Positions 7,991-17,252 are shown, counted from the first letter of the stretch. The stretch is DNA of 64,000 bases from Bythopirellula polymerisocia (GCF_007860015.1 NZ_SJPS01000003.1:744001-808000), one strand, 5' to 3'. Notes: generated from the sequence alone by a model not told the origin. A program made the numbers and translations.

Positions 7991-9240
7991 AGCATCCTGA
8001 AAGATTTTTCCTGATTCTCATCTGGGCTGCACTCAGTCCGCAGCAGTCGCTGCAAGCAGATGGCAAGCGAGGTTTGGCCAGCGAAGATCCTGGGGAAGCC
8101 ATGCAATCAGTAAGCATCGAAGAGGGCTTCATGGTTCCCTATGCGTGTTCGATCCCTGGGACTGAAGCCACATTTACGATGATGCCCATCCCAGGTGGAG
8201 AGTTTCTGCTGGGCAGTCCTACGAACGAAGCCGACCGCAAAGAGGATGAAGGCCCCCAAGTGATCGTGAAAGTTGCTCCATTCTGGATGGGCAAGTGCGA
8301 AGTCAGCTGGGCTGAATACCGCGCGTTTATGGCGCAGTATGAAGCCTTTAAAAAGCTTGATAGCCTTCGCTTCGCAAGATCTCGAATGGAATCGGCTAAG
8401 AAAGAAGTCGAGGCTCTGCCGGAATTGAAAGAATACTTTGACAAACAGGCAACAGACGTAGACGCGGTGACCTGCCCCACTCCGCTCTACGACTCCAGTT
8501 TCACCTATGCCCCCGGCGAAGAACCAGAGCAACCAGCAGTGACCATGACCCAGTTCGCTGCCAAGCAATACACGAAGTGGCTCAGCGGCATTAGTGGCGA
8601 ACAATATCGGCTCCCCACCGAAGCAGAGTGGGAGTACGCTGCTCGTGCAGGGACTACGTCGGCATATTCATTTGGAGACGACCCTGATTTGATCGAAGAG
8701 TTCGGCTGGTACGATGACAACTCTGACTACGAAACGCATGCCGTCGGATCCAAGCAGCCCAATGCCTGGGGACTTTATGACATGCACGGCAATGCTGCCG
8801 AATGGGTACTCGATGGCTACGAACCTGAGCAATACTCTCAACTTCAACCGAACGTCTTGGCCAACAATGCTATCGCCTGGCCAACCAAATTATTTCCGCG
8901 CGTGATTCGTGGAGGAAGTTGGCTCAGCCCTGCAAGTGATTGCCGCAGTGCGGCCCGTCAGCAGTCTCAGGATTCTGAGTGGAACCTCTCCGACCCCAAC
9001 CTGCCCAAGAGTCCGTGGTGGTTTACCGAGGAGCAAGCCACTGGAGTCGGTTTCCGAATTATGAGACCGCTTGAACCGATGGATACCGCAATGCAGAAAA
9101 AGGTTTGGGATGCCGATATCAAGCGGATTCAGCAAGATGTCGCCGATCGGCTCGATGAGGGCCGGGGGGCACAAACGGCTGCCGATGAGCGTTTACCAGG
9201 GGCCGTCAGCGCGTTGAAATCATCCGGCAAGGTCGAATAA
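7978..9240 (+). CDS. Exported SUMF1/FGE-fold protein
   Basis: This is a 420-residue protein with an N-terminal hydrophobic export segment (residues 9-25) followed by a formylglycine-generating-enzyme-like domain. Domain landmarks are PGGEFLLGS near 72, RLPTEAEWEYAARAG from 211, GLYDMHGNAAEWV from 265 and RGGSW at 311-315. True FGEs bind copper through two cysteines just after this motif. Here the first position is Ser317 and only Cys322 remains, so sulfatase activation is doubtful. A helical insertion (about 120-160) lies inside the domain. It overlaps fhcB by 13 bases, suggesting co-transcription without an obvious functional link. Confidence 0.82.
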   Translation: MLLLKHPERFFLILIWAALSPQQSLQADGKRGLASEDPGEAMQSVSIEEGFMVPYACSIPGTEATFTMMPIPGGEFLLGSPTNEADRKEDEGPQVIVKVAPFWMGKCEVSWAEYRAFMAQYEAFKKLDSLRFARSRMESAKKEVEALPELKEYFDKQATDVDAVTCPTPLYDSSFTYAPGEEPEQPAVTMTQFAAKQYTKWLSGISGEQYRLPTEAEWEYAARAGTTSAYSFGDDPDLIEEFGWYDDNSDYETHAVGSKQPNAWGLYDMHGNAAEWVLDGYEPEQYSQLQPNVLANNAIAWPTKLFPRVIRGGSWLSPASDCRSAARQQSQDSEWNLSDPNLPKSPWWFTEEQATGVGFRIMRPLEPMDTAMQKKVWDADIKRIQQDVADRLDEGRGAQTAADERLPGAVSALKSSGKVE

Positions 9241-9263
9241 CTCTCTAAAAAAACCTCGACTGG

Positions 9264-9292
9264 TTGGCAGTTTTAGCGATGTATGCGATAAT
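9264..9292 (+). promoter_or_regulatory. Sigma70-type promoter before the Gfo/Idh gene
   Basis: TTGGCA at 9264-9269 and GATAAT at 9287-9292 are separated by exactly 17 bases, a good match to the housekeeping consensus. The expected start of transcription is near 9299, about 50 bases before the ATG at 9350. Confidence 0.55.
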
Positions 9293-9349
9293 TCTCAAGA
9301 TAGCATTCGTCTTGTCCCTTATGCCTACTCTTGAATGGAGAATCCAGAA

Positions 9350-10726
9350 ATGCCGTCCCCCAATTCTTCCGAATTCGGCCACTCGCGCCGTGAGTTCGTT
9401 AAGCAATCAACCGCTGCGGTTGCCGGTGGCATTGCGCTGTCGACTGGCTTGAGCAAGGTGCAGGCAGGGACTCCACTTGGTGATAAGCAAATCAAGATTG
9501 CACTCATTGGGTGTGGCGGACGGGGAACCCAGGCAGCCGCTCAAGCCCTTTCGACCAATGGCAAGGTGACCCTGTGGGCCATGGCTGATGCGTTTGACAA
9601 GCGAATTGAAGAATCACTCTCCAAGTTAAATCGTGCTTTGCAACAGAATTTGGGTGACGATGCGGAGGACCAAATCGCCGAGCGAATTCAAGTTCCCTTG
9701 GAACGGCAATTCGCCGGACTCGACGCCTATCAAAATGCTATCGATAGCGGCATCGATCTCGTGATTCTTGCCACTCCTCCAGGCTTTCGTCCCCCACAAT
9801 TCGAAGCCGCGATCGAAGCCGGCAAACACGTCTTCACAGAGAAGCCACTCGCGGTGGATGCTCCGGGTGTTCGGCGAGTAATCGCCGCCGGCAAAAAAGC
9901 CGATGAGAAAGGGCTCTGCGTCGGAGTCGGCTTGCAGCGCCATCACGATCCTGGCTACCGGGAAACCGTCAAGCGATTACAGGACGGTGCCATCGGCGAC
10001 ATCCTACTCACCCGCGTCTATTGGAATAGCGGTCCCCTCTGGCTGCGAACCAAGACTGATTTCTACCAAAGCTATGGCCACGAGCCCACCGAGATGGAGT
10101 ATCAAGTAAATAATTGGTACTACTTCAACTGGCTTTGCGGCGATCATATCGTCGAACAACACATTCACAATCTCGATGTGAGCAATTGGGTCAAACAAGC
10201 CCACCCTGTAATGGCTAAAGGAATGGGAGGTCGAGAGCGCCGAACAGGACCTGATTATGGGCAGATATTTGACCACCATGCTGTGGAATTCACCTATCCC
10301 GATGGGTCCACGATGCTCAGCGAATGCCGCCATATGGATGGCTGCTGGAATCAGGTCGCCGAGTTTGCCGCTGGTACCCAGGGAACGGCTGATATTAGCC
10401 GGGGTATGATTGTCACCCCCTCCGACAAATGGAAGTTCTCCGGGAAGCCTGCTGATCCCTACCAGCAAGAACACGACGATTTATTTGCTGCGATCCGTAG
10501 CGGGCAGCCCTATAACGAGATTCCCTACGGTGCTGATAGCACGATGACCGCCATTCTAGGCCGCATGGCCACTTACTCAGGCAAGCTTCTGGAATGGGAT
10601 GAAGCGATCAATTCCGATATCGATCTGTCGCCGGCCGAGTACAGTTTCTCTGCTGCACCTCCTGTCGTGCCCGACAATAACGGGAACTACCCAGTGCCCG
10701 TCCCCGGTGTGACGAAGGTCGTGTGA
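9350..10726 (+). CDS. Tat-exported Gfo/Idh/MocA family oxidoreductase
   Basis: This NAD(P)-dependent oxidoreductase of the glucose-fructose oxidoreductase type has a twin-arginine signal (SRREFVKQSTAAVAGGIALS) and so probably acts in the periplasm or planctomycete periplasm-like space. The Rossmann motif IALIGCGGRGTQ follows, then the family's catalytic EKP motif in HVFTEKPLAVDA. The C-terminal alpha/beta dimer domain is complete. The ATG at 9350 has GGAGA 8 bases upstream, and an ATG at 9335 is the alternative. A consensus promoter lies upstream. The substrate, presumably a sugar or cyclitol, cannot be read from sequence. It overlaps or abuts the VOC gene, so both likely share a transcript. 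Confidence 0.88.
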   Translation: MPSPNSSEFGHSRREFVKQSTAAVAGGIALSTGLSKVQAGTPLGDKQIKIALIGCGGRGTQAAAQALSTNGKVTLWAMADAFDKRIEESLSKLNRALQQNLGDDAEDQIAERIQVPLERQFAGLDAYQNAIDSGIDLVILATPPGFRPPQFEAAIEAGKHVFTEKPLAVDAPGVRRVIAAGKKADEKGLCVGVGLQRHHDPGYRETVKRLQDGAIGDILLTRVYWNSGPLWLRTKTDFYQSYGHEPTEMEYQVNNWYYFNWLCGDHIVEQHIHNLDVSNWVKQAHPVMAKGMGGRERRTGPDYGQIFDHHAVEFTYPDGSTMLSECRHMDGCWNQVAEFAAGTQGTADISRGMIVTPSDKWKFSGKPADPYQQEHDDLFAAIRSGQPYNEIPYGADSTMTAILGRMATYSGKLLEWDEAINSDIDLSPAEYSFSAAPPVVPDNNGNYPVPVPGVTKVV

Positions 10727-10728
10727 GC

Positions 10729-11187
10729 ATGATTCAGACGATCGACCATGTAAATCTGGTAGTTCGAGATCTGACAGGCATGACAGCGTTTTACCGCGAC
10801 GTATTAGGATGCCAATTAACTAAAGAAGTCAGCATCTCTGGCCCATGGATCGACGAGGTGGTGGGACTCTCGGGCGTGGAGGGGGACGTTGTCTATCTCG
10901 ATCTCCCCGAAGGCCCTCGGATCGAACTCATTGCTTATCGTAAACCACCCGGTGTCGAGCCTTCAGAGGAGAATGCACCCAACCTGTTTGGGCTGCGTCA
11001 CATGGCGTTTCGAGTCACCGACATCGACAGATTGGTAGCTAAACTCCAAACAGCCGGAGTAAAGTTTCAGAGCGAAGTAAAATCTGTGCCCGACAGTCAG
11101 GTCACTTACGTGGGGGGCGTACGAAAACGACTCGTCTATTTTCGTGACCCAGAAGCCAATCTCCTGGAGTTCTGTGAATATCGGTGA
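10729..11187 (+). CDS. VOC-superfamily (glyoxalase-like) protein
   Basis: This small metal-dependent enzyme of the vicinal oxygen chelate fold has two babbb modules. The first begins IDHVNLVVRDLTGMTAFYRDVLG, and the second ends with YFRDPEANLLEFCEY, the usual metal-ligand Glu near the C-terminus. The fold includes glyoxalase I, methylmalonyl-CoA epimerase and dioxygenases, and nothing here settles the reaction. The start is the ATG at 10729. A GTG at 10723 overlaps the preceding stop, which points to translational coupling with the oxidoreductase. Confidence 0.82.
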   Translation: MIQTIDHVNLVVRDLTGMTAFYRDVLGCQLTKEVSISGPWIDEVVGLSGVEGDVVYLDLPEGPRIELIAYRKPPGVEPSEENAPNLFGLRHMAFRVTDIDRLVAKLQTAGVKFQSEVKSVPDSQVTYVGGVRKRLVYFRDPEANLLEFCEYR

Positions 11188-11191
11188 ACAG

Positions 11192-12163
11192 TCAATTCAC
11201 CACATTCTGCGGTTTGCCCGCCAGGAAAGCGGCGACGTTCTCCACGAGGACTTGCATCAATCTTTTGCGGGCACTCAAGGTGGCCCACGCCAAATGGGGT
11301 GTGATGAAACAATTTGGAGCAGCCACAAGCGGGTGATCGACTGGTGGGGGTTCCGTAGAAAGCACGTCGAGTCCCGCCCCAGCAATTTCGCCGTTAGCTA
11401 ATGCCTCAGCTAAGGCCTGTTCATCGATAAGTTGCCCGCGACTGGTGTTGATCAGAAAAGCCGAGCGCTTCATTTCTGCCAATCTCTCTGCGTTGACCAG
11501 GCCCTTGGTTTCAGGAGTAAGCGGACAATGCAAGCTCAACACATCTGCGGTGCGGAATAATTCGTCGACATCCACCATCTGCACATAGTCAGGATGCTTG
11601 CAGGATGAGCGTGTCGTGGCGATGACAGGCATACCAAATGCGTCTGCCAGTTTTGCCACTGCGCGGCCAATTTCGCCGAAACCCAGTATTCCCATCGTCA
11701 GGCCTTTGAGTTCAATGAGCGGTGTATCCCAAAAACACCAATCAGGGGCCTTCGACCAGCGACCCGCGCGAACCGCATCAGCATGATGTCCGACACGTTG
11801 AACAAGATTCAATAGATGCGCAATCGTCAGCTGCGCGACCGAGTCTGTCCCATAGCTGGGGACATTTGTAACAATGATGTCGTGTTCGCGAGCTGCGGAA
11901 AGATCGACGACATTGGTTCCCGTCGCCGTCACGCCGATGTATTTCAATTGCGGGAGTTTATTGATAGTATCTCCCGAGAATTTCACTTTATTGGTGAGAA
12001 TGATATCCGCGTCGGCTGACCGAGAGAGTACTTCCGCTTCAGTAGACCTGTCGAAAACGGTACATTGGCCTAGCGATTCGAGAGCATTCCATGTGAGATC
12101 GCCGTGCGATAAGGTGTAGCCATCGATTACGACAATTTGAGGTGGTTTGTCCATGCGACTCAT
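11192..12163 (-). CDS. D-2-hydroxyacid dehydrogenase (glycerate/hydroxypyruvate reductase-like)
   Basis: This NAD-dependent D-isomer-specific 2-hydroxyacid dehydrogenase has 323 residues. The nucleotide-binding GILGFGEIGRAVA is central. The catalytic Arg (INTSRGQLID), Glu (GLDVLSTEPP) and His (ITPHLAWAT) segments are all present, and WSKAPDWCFWDTPLIEL resembles hydroxypyruvate reductases (HprA). It would interconvert hydroxypyruvate or glyoxylate with glycerate or glycolate. It is convergent with the VOC gene (4 bases apart) and divergent from the FAH-family gene. An ATG three codons later is an alternative start. Confidence 0.88.
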   Translation of the reverse strand: MSRMDKPPQIVVIDGYTLSHGDLTWNALESLGQCTVFDRSTEAEVLSRSADADIILTNKVKFSGDTINKLPQLKYIGVTATGTNVVDLSAAREHDIIVTNVPSYGTDSVAQLTIAHLLNLVQRVGHHADAVRAGRWSKAPDWCFWDTPLIELKGLTMGILGFGEIGRAVAKLADAFGMPVIATTRSSCKHPDYVQMVDVDELFRTADVLSLHCPLTPETKGLVNAERLAEMKRSAFLINTSRGQLIDEQALAEALANGEIAGAGLDVLSTEPPPVDHPLVAAPNCFITPHLAWATLSARKRLMQVLVENVAAFLAGKPQNVVN

Positions 12164-12231
12164 TCAAGAATACTCAGCCTGTGATTGCAACTATATTGAT
12201 TTTTTTACCCGTCGGACTGGAGGAGTATAAC

Positions 12232-13077
12232 ATGAAATTATTACGCTATGGTGAGCCAGGGAAGGAACTCCCGGGAGTGTTAGACCCTGATGGCCAAATT
12301 CGTTCGCTCGCAAACGTCTTACCAGATCTGTCAGGAGAAGCACTCTGCGACGAATCGCTCCAGAGGCTCCGCAAACAGGATTTCTCCGCCCTTCCGTTGG
12401 TCGAACAAGGAATGCGACTGGGACCTTGCGTCGCAGGCACAAGCAAAATCATTGGCATTGGCCTGAATTACGCCGACCACGCAGCTGAAACAGGTGCCAA
12501 GGTGCCCACCGAGCCTGTCCTTTTCATGAAAGCCACGACTTCAATTTCTGGGCCGAATGACCCAATCGAAATTCCCCGCGATTCAGAGAAGACCGACTGG
12601 GAAGTGGAACTTGGAGTAATCATCGGCAAACGGGCCAAGTATGTGACCGAACAAGATGCGATATCCCATGTGGCTGGGTACTGTGTTGTGAACGACGTTT
12701 CCGAGCGTTCTTTCCAAAAAGACCGATGTGGTACCTGGGACAAAGGCAAAGGGTGCGACACATTCGCTCCATTGGGACCGTGGCTAGTTACTCGCGATGA
12801 GGTGCCCGATCCACAGGACTTGCTTCTGTGGCTAGAGGTCGATGGCCACCGCTATCAAAACGGTTCGACCAGCACAATGATTTTTGGAGTCAAGAGCCTC
12901 GTTAGCTACGTCAGCCAATTTATGACGCTCGTGCCAGGGGACATTATCACCACCGGCACTCCGCCCGGCGTCGGCATGGGTCAGCAGCCGAACGTGTTTC
13001 TCAGACCAGGGCAAACAGTACGCCTGGGAGTCGAAAGCCTCGGTGAACAAGATCATCAAACCGTCGCAGCAAAGTAA
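12232..13077 (+). CDS. Fumarylacetoacetate hydrolase family protein
   Basis: This is a 281-residue FAH-superfamily enzyme, whose members are metal-dependent hydrolases, isomerases or decarboxylases acting on beta-keto acids such as acylpyruvates or 2,4-diketo-3-deoxy sugar acids. Visible signatures are IGIGLNYADHAAE, the metal-ligand segment DWEVELGVIIGK, and ITTGTPPGVGMG near the C-terminus. The start at 12232 is set by GGAGGAG six bases upstream, and the in-frame extension to 12142 has no family character. The family includes 2,4-diketo-3-deoxy-L-fuconate hydrolase, so a role in sugar-acid breakdown is possible but unproved. Confidence 0.9.
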   Translation: MKLLRYGEPGKELPGVLDPDGQIRSLANVLPDLSGEALCDESLQRLRKQDFSALPLVEQGMRLGPCVAGTSKIIGIGLNYADHAAETGAKVPTEPVLFMKATTSISGPNDPIEIPRDSEKTDWEVELGVIIGKRAKYVTEQDAISHVAGYCVVNDVSERSFQKDRCGTWDKGKGCDTFAPLGPWLVTRDEVPDPQDLLLWLEVDGHRYQNGSTSTMIFGVKSLVSYVSQFMTLVPGDIITTGTPPGVGMGQQPNVFLRPGQTVRLGVESLGEQDHQTVAAK

Positions 13078-13130
13078 CCTTCTTACAACGCCCGGGCGGT
13101 AAAGTAAAGACAGAGCCTATCCCTGGGCGA

Positions 13131-14024
13131 TCAAGCAAAGACGTTGAGTACCCGCGGCAACACTTCCGCGGAAAATGGGGTGGTACCGGTCAATTCTCCG
13201 TCGAGATTCAATGTGTCACATGTTTCGGAGTCGATGCCAAAAGATCGCACCTGGTGATACTCTACAAACGGAAGCGACAAATGCGAGCCGTCGAAGATGG
13301 CTCGAAACAACTGGCTCATTTGCCACCGTGAGGCCCGGCGCAGTACGACGACATCAATCTTGCCATCGTCGATCTCGGCACGTGGAGCGATCATCATGCC
13401 CGTGCCTGTCTTCTTCGTGTTACAGGCAATCACCAGCAGAAACTCATCCTGGCTCATCATTCCATCGAGCGTAAGCTTTGCTTTGCGCAGTCTTGGTCGA
13501 CAGATCTGACAAAGCGTTGCTGCCGAGTAGCGCAATTTACCCAGCGGTCGGAAACGCTCGGCAAGGCTAGCAATGTCGGAAATCGCTCCCCAACCAACTA
13601 TGTTCACACAATACACGGGCTCTCCCTGAGTTGTCAGTCGTACGACGTCAATTGCTCTCGTCATGCCGCGAAGGATTGTCTTTGCGGCTTGCTCAGCGTC
13701 GCGTAATCCAAGATGATCGTGAAGCGTATTTCCAGTGCCCGCCGGGATGAAACCCAGATCGAATCGCGCCTGGTCTTCTCTGGCGAGTAGCCCATTGGCG
13801 ACTTCGTGTACTGTGCCGTCGCCGCCGACGATGCAAATTGCGTCATGTGTGAGCGGATCAAGGGTCTGAGCCAGAACCCGCCCATGGCCTTGGTTCTCTG
13901 TTGCGTAGACAACTGTCTCTACCCCACTGTTGGCAAACAAGGGTGCAACCTGCTCCCAAACCGCCGAGGCGCGACCGTTCCCCCCATAGGGATTCATGAT
14001 TACTGCGTATCTCTTGATAGTCAT
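13131..14024 (-). CDS. Diacylglycerol kinase-family lipid kinase
   Basis: This 297-residue protein belongs to the DagK/YegS/sphingosine-kinase family and phosphorylates a lipid hydroxyl using ATP. The nucleotide-binding loop MNPYGGNGRA and the catalytic GGDGTVHEV are clear, as is the following PAGTGNTLHDHLGL. The C-terminal beta-sandwich contains IDDGKIDVVVLRR and the closing LDGE motif. The start is placed at the ATG at 14024 (MTIKRYAVIMNPYGG). The frame extends 15 residues further upstream without conservation. It is divergent from glutamate dehydrogenase. The lipid substrate is unknown. Confidence 0.88.
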   Translation of the reverse strand: MTIKRYAVIMNPYGGNGRASAVWEQVAPLFANSGVETVVYATENQGHGRVLAQTLDPLTHDAICIVGGDGTVHEVANGLLAREDQARFDLGFIPAGTGNTLHDHLGLRDAEQAAKTILRGMTRAIDVVRLTTQGEPVYCVNIVGWGAISDIASLAERFRPLGKLRYSAATLCQICRPRLRKAKLTLDGMMSQDEFLLVIACNTKKTGTGMMIAPRAEIDDGKIDVVVLRRASRWQMSQLFRAIFDGSHLSLPFVEYHQVRSFGIDSETCDTLNLDGELTGTTPFSAEVLPRVLNVFA

Positions 14025-14229
14025 TCGGTCGGGATTCTCCTCATGCCGTTGGCAATAAGCACTGTACACTCATCACGATTGTGGACTCAACAAGATTTTT
14101 CTCAACATGTATTCTAGCCAGCAATGATTCTTTCCCACTCAAAGTTTGCTTGTCTGACAGACATTCAGGGCGTATCATCGAGCCATTGGATAGCATACTC
14201 TCTTCACAACGCTCGCCAAGAAAGACGCT

Positions 14230-15465
14230 ATGAAAGCATTTGAAGCAGTTCAACATTACTTCGACCGGGCTGCCGACCAACTGGCTCTTACCGATAACAT
14301 GCGGGTCCTGTTGATGACTCCAAAGCGGGAAGTGCAGGTGCAGATCGCCGTGGAAAGGGATAATGGCCAATTGCAGACCTTCATCGGCTACCGAGTTCAA
14401 CACGACGATTCTCGCGGCCCTATGAAGGGGGGGCTGCGCTATCACCATGAGGTGGATCTTGACGAGGTCCGGAGCTTGGCATCCCTGATGACCTGGAAAA
14501 CAGCCGTTGTTAATATTCCCTATGGCGGTGCCAAAGGCGGAATCGCAGTCGATGTCCACACCCTCAGCATGCGCGAGCGGGAACGCATCACTCGGAAATT
14601 CGTCGACGAAATTCACGACATCATTGGTCCCGATGTCGACATCCCCGCTCCGGATATGGGAACCGGGCCGGAAGAAATGGCCTGGATCATGAACCAACAC
14701 AACAAATACCACGGATTCAATCCAGGCGTGGTCACCGGGAAGCCGGTCGAGTACTACGGTATACCGGGGCGAGAAGAGGCCACCGGGCGCGGAGTGGGAA
14801 TTCTAGCTCTCAAGACACTAGGCCGACTCGGCCATAAAGCCGAAAAAACCCGAGTGGCGATTCAAGGATTTGGCAACGTCGGTTCTCATGCGGCCAAATT
14901 CTTGCACGAGTCCGCCTGCAAGGTCGTCGCGATCAGCGATCTGAGCGGCGGATACTATTGCGAGTCAGGCATCGACGTCGCTGCTGCGCTACACCATGCA
15001 AAAGTGAACGACCGGTCACTCGCCGGTTTCAGCGCCGCCGAGCACATCACCAACGAAGCACTGCTGGAACTCGACTGCGAAATGCTGATCCCTGCAGCCT
15101 TGGGAGGAGTCATCACGGCCGAAAATGCTCCGAATGTTCGTGCTCCACTGATTATCGAAGCGGCCAACGCCCCCGTGCGGCCTGATGCCGATGACATCCT
15201 CTCCGAGAGAGGCGTGAAAATCCTGCCCGACATCTTGGCCAATGCTGGTGGGGTGACCGTGAGCTACTTCGAGTGGGCCCAAAACAGACAGTATTACAAT
15301 TGGAATCTCGACCGCGTACGACAGGAACTCGATCGCGTGTTGTCGGCTGCCTTTGAGGAGGTCTGGGAACTCGCTCACCAGCAAGACGTCAGTCTCCGCA
15401 CAGCCGCCTTCATGCTGGGAATTAGCCGTGTGGGCCGAGCCACTGTGCTGGCAGGTATTACCTGA
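14230..15465 (+). CDS. gdhA: Glu/Leu/Phe/Val dehydrogenase (glutamate dehydrogenase)
   Basis: This 411-residue NAD(P)-dependent amino-acid dehydrogenase interconverts glutamate and 2-oxoglutarate plus ammonia. Substrate-binding PMKGGLRYH and the catalytic-lysine motif NIPYGGAKGGI are intact, as are the Rossmann motif IQGFGNVGSHAA and the C-terminal LPDILANAGGVTVSYFEW. Length and motif spacing match hexameric GDH of the bacterial/archaeal type rather than the 180-kDa form. A Leu or Phe dehydrogenase is less likely given the GGLRYH context. Intergenic space to the divergent lipid kinase is about 205 bases. Confidence 0.92.
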   Translation: MKAFEAVQHYFDRAADQLALTDNMRVLLMTPKREVQVQIAVERDNGQLQTFIGYRVQHDDSRGPMKGGLRYHHEVDLDEVRSLASLMTWKTAVVNIPYGGAKGGIAVDVHTLSMRERERITRKFVDEIHDIIGPDVDIPAPDMGTGPEEMAWIMNQHNKYHGFNPGVVTGKPVEYYGIPGREEATGRGVGILALKTLGRLGHKAEKTRVAIQGFGNVGSHAAKFLHESACKVVAISDLSGGYYCESGIDVAAALHHAKVNDRSLAGFSAAEHITNEALLELDCEMLIPAALGGVITAENAPNVRAPLIIEAANAPVRPDADDILSERGVKILPDILANAGGVTVSYFEWAQNRQYYNWNLDRVRQELDRVLSAAFEEVWELAHQQDVSLRTAAFMLGISRVGRATVLAGIT

Positions 15466-15593
15466 GATTGCTCAAATCACATTGCAGGATTACTGAGTTT
15501 TTCGTGACTCGGTTCTTGTCGTATAATTCATAAGCATTCAATCCATTTTTCTTGCCAATTTGCTGGCGAACTAGAATCGAGGAATCCTGAGAC

Positions 15594-16106
15594 ATGTCAC
15601 ACGACTCTCTCAACGGCTTAAAAATCTTCCAAGACCTTACAGAAACCGAGCGACAGGAGATTATGGCGCTCGCTCATCCTGTCGATGTAAAAAAGGGAGA
15701 GCAGATCATGACGCAAGGCCACCGCAAACAAAGCTTGTGGTTCATTCTCGAAGGCCGCTGCCAGATCACGCGTCGCACTGAGTCAGGTTGCCAATTGAAT
15801 CTTGCCGAACTGGAGCCGTTCACTCATTTTGGTGAAATGTCGTTCTTCCATCCTGCCCCTCACTCGGCGGATGTAGTGGCCCTAACTGACATGAAGCTGC
15901 TCCGCCTAACACGTGAGGATTTCGACAAACTTGCTGCTACCGGTTGCGGTTCAGCCCTTAAACTGGTCATCAATTGCGTACAAGTGATGGCCGAAAGACT
16001 CCGCCGTACCGATCAATGGATTACCGAACTGGAATGCAAGGAAAATCACAAACCTACTCCGAGCGAATGGACCGTATTCCGTGATCTGATTTTTAAGGGT
16101 GGGTGA
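15594..16106 (+). CDS. Cyclic-nucleotide-binding-fold (CRP N-domain) protein
   Basis: This 170-residue protein consists of one cNMP-binding beta-barrel (LKIFQDLTETERQEIMALAHPVDVKK onward in short segments, then GEMSFF) and a short helical tail with no helix-turn-helix. The phosphate-binding cassette reads FGEMSFFHPAPHSADV: the Glu is kept but the Arg that contacts the cyclic phosphate in CRP is His. It therefore may not bind cAMP or cGMP, or may bind another ligand. TATAAT at 15522-15527 is a candidate -10 element without a convincing -35. The gene is tightly convergent with the threonine aldolase, with 6 bases between the stops. Confidence 0.82.
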   Translation: MSHDSLNGLKIFQDLTETERQEIMALAHPVDVKKGEQIMTQGHRKQSLWFILEGRCQITRRTESGCQLNLAELEPFTHFGEMSFFHPAPHSADVVALTDMKLLRLTREDFDKLAATGCGSALKLVINCVQVMAERLRRTDQWITELECKENHKPTPSEWTVFRDLIFKGG

Positions 16107-16112
16107 TGCTTT

Positions 16113-17150
16113 CTATGAGCTGAGCACCTCTGCCACTTCTTCGCATTCCGCCATCGAAACATCCAAGTGCGTCACTGCGCGGACCTTTTGTCGACTGATC
16201 GGGTAGAGTCGTACTCCGCGCTCCAGTAGGGAATCGCAGTATTCTTTGGCGGTGCCTAACTCGGCGTCGACTTCAAAGATAACAATGTTCGAGTCGACTT
16301 GGTCACATTGCAAGGTAAGTCCCGGTGCCCTCCGGATTGCGTCTGCCAGGACTTGCGCCTTGGCATGATCTTCCGCCAGGCGGTCGATATGGTGCTCAAG
16401 AGCATAGAGTACCGCTGCCGCCAGGATGCCAATCTGACGCATTCCACCGCCAAGCATCTTACGGTACCTTCGAGCCCGCTTGACCAAATCTTTCGGTCCA
16501 CACAACGCCGAACCAACCGGGGCACCCAGGCCCTTGCTGAAACAGACGCTCACCGTGTCAAAATGCCTCGCCCAATCAGCGGCAGAAATTCCAGACGCCA
16601 CCACGGCATTGAACAGGCGAGCACCGTCCAAGTGGCGGGCTAAGTCCTGCTCTTTAGCCCACGTACAAACTTCAGCGACCGAATCGTAAGGCAAGATGCT
16701 CCCCGCCGCACGATTGTGGGTCTGTTCCAAGCATATAAGCCGCGTACGAGGTAAATGGTCATTGTCAGGGCGGACCATCTCCTGCAGTTGATCGACACGG
16801 ATCAGACCTCGTTCGCCGGGGATGGGGCGAACGGCAATTCCTCCCACTTGGGCGTAACCGGCCTGCTCGTTGTTGAAAATGTGGCAGCCTGCCTCGCAGA
16901 TGTATTCATCTCCCTTGCCACAATGTACCAACAGACCAATGAGGTTGCTCATCGTGCCCGAGGGCATGAACAAGGCGGCTTCTTTGCCCAGCATGGCCGA
17001 TATGTGCTCCTCCAGGCGATTGACGGTAGGGTCTTCGCCAAATACGTCGTCTCCCACCTCTGCCGCTGACATGGCAGCCCGCATTTCAGGGGTGGGACGC
17101 GTGAGCGTATCGCTCAAGAGGTCAATTCGAGGGGGCAACAAGGCTTTCAT
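16113..17150 (-). CDS. ltaE: Low-specificity threonine aldolase
   Basis: This PLP-dependent fold-type I enzyme cleaves L-threonine or allo-threonine to glycine and acetaldehyde. The 345-residue protein begins MKALLPPRIDLLSDTLTRPT, the family N-terminus, and has FGEDPTVNRLE, the LDGARLFNA segment that binds the cofactor, and SVCFSKGLGAPVGS with the Schiff-base lysine. The ATG at 17150 follows GGAGAGCGG. A GTG five codons upstream is possible. It is divergent from hisD across about 100 bases. Related tyrosine phenol-lyase-type beta-eliminating lyases are longer and less likely. Confidence 0.91.
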   Translation of the reverse strand: MKALLPPRIDLLSDTLTRPTPEMRAAMSAAEVGDDVFGEDPTVNRLEEHISAMLGKEAALFMPSGTMSNLIGLLVHCGKGDEYICEAGCHIFNNEQAGYAQVGGIAVRPIPGERGLIRVDQLQEMVRPDNDHLPRTRLICLEQTHNRAAGSILPYDSVAEVCTWAKEQDLARHLDGARLFNAVVASGISAADWARHFDTVSVCFSKGLGAPVGSALCGPKDLVKRARRYRKMLGGGMRQIGILAAAVLYALEHHIDRLAEDHAKAQVLADAIRRAPGLTLQCDQVDSNIVIFEVDAELGTAKEYCDSLLERGVRLYPISRQKVRAVTHLDVSMAECEEVAEVLSS

Positions 17151-17252
17151 TTTTCCGCTCTCCACGAAACAATAGTGATCCGCCGGTAATTATGATGTGT
17201 CTGTCCCTGATGGGCAATTCAGCCGACTTCACCCTCCACCGCTTGGGAACCC

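Noticed and set aside
14041..14712. A 223-codon open frame on the minus strand
   Set aside because: It is antisense to glutamate dehydrogenase, has no family-like features, and disappears as soon as codon use is considered.
15522..15527. TATAAT before the cNMP-fold gene as a full promoter (also TATAAT at 5005-5010)
   Set aside because: No acceptable -35 element or extended -10 was found at the right spacing in either case, so neither is listed as a promoter.
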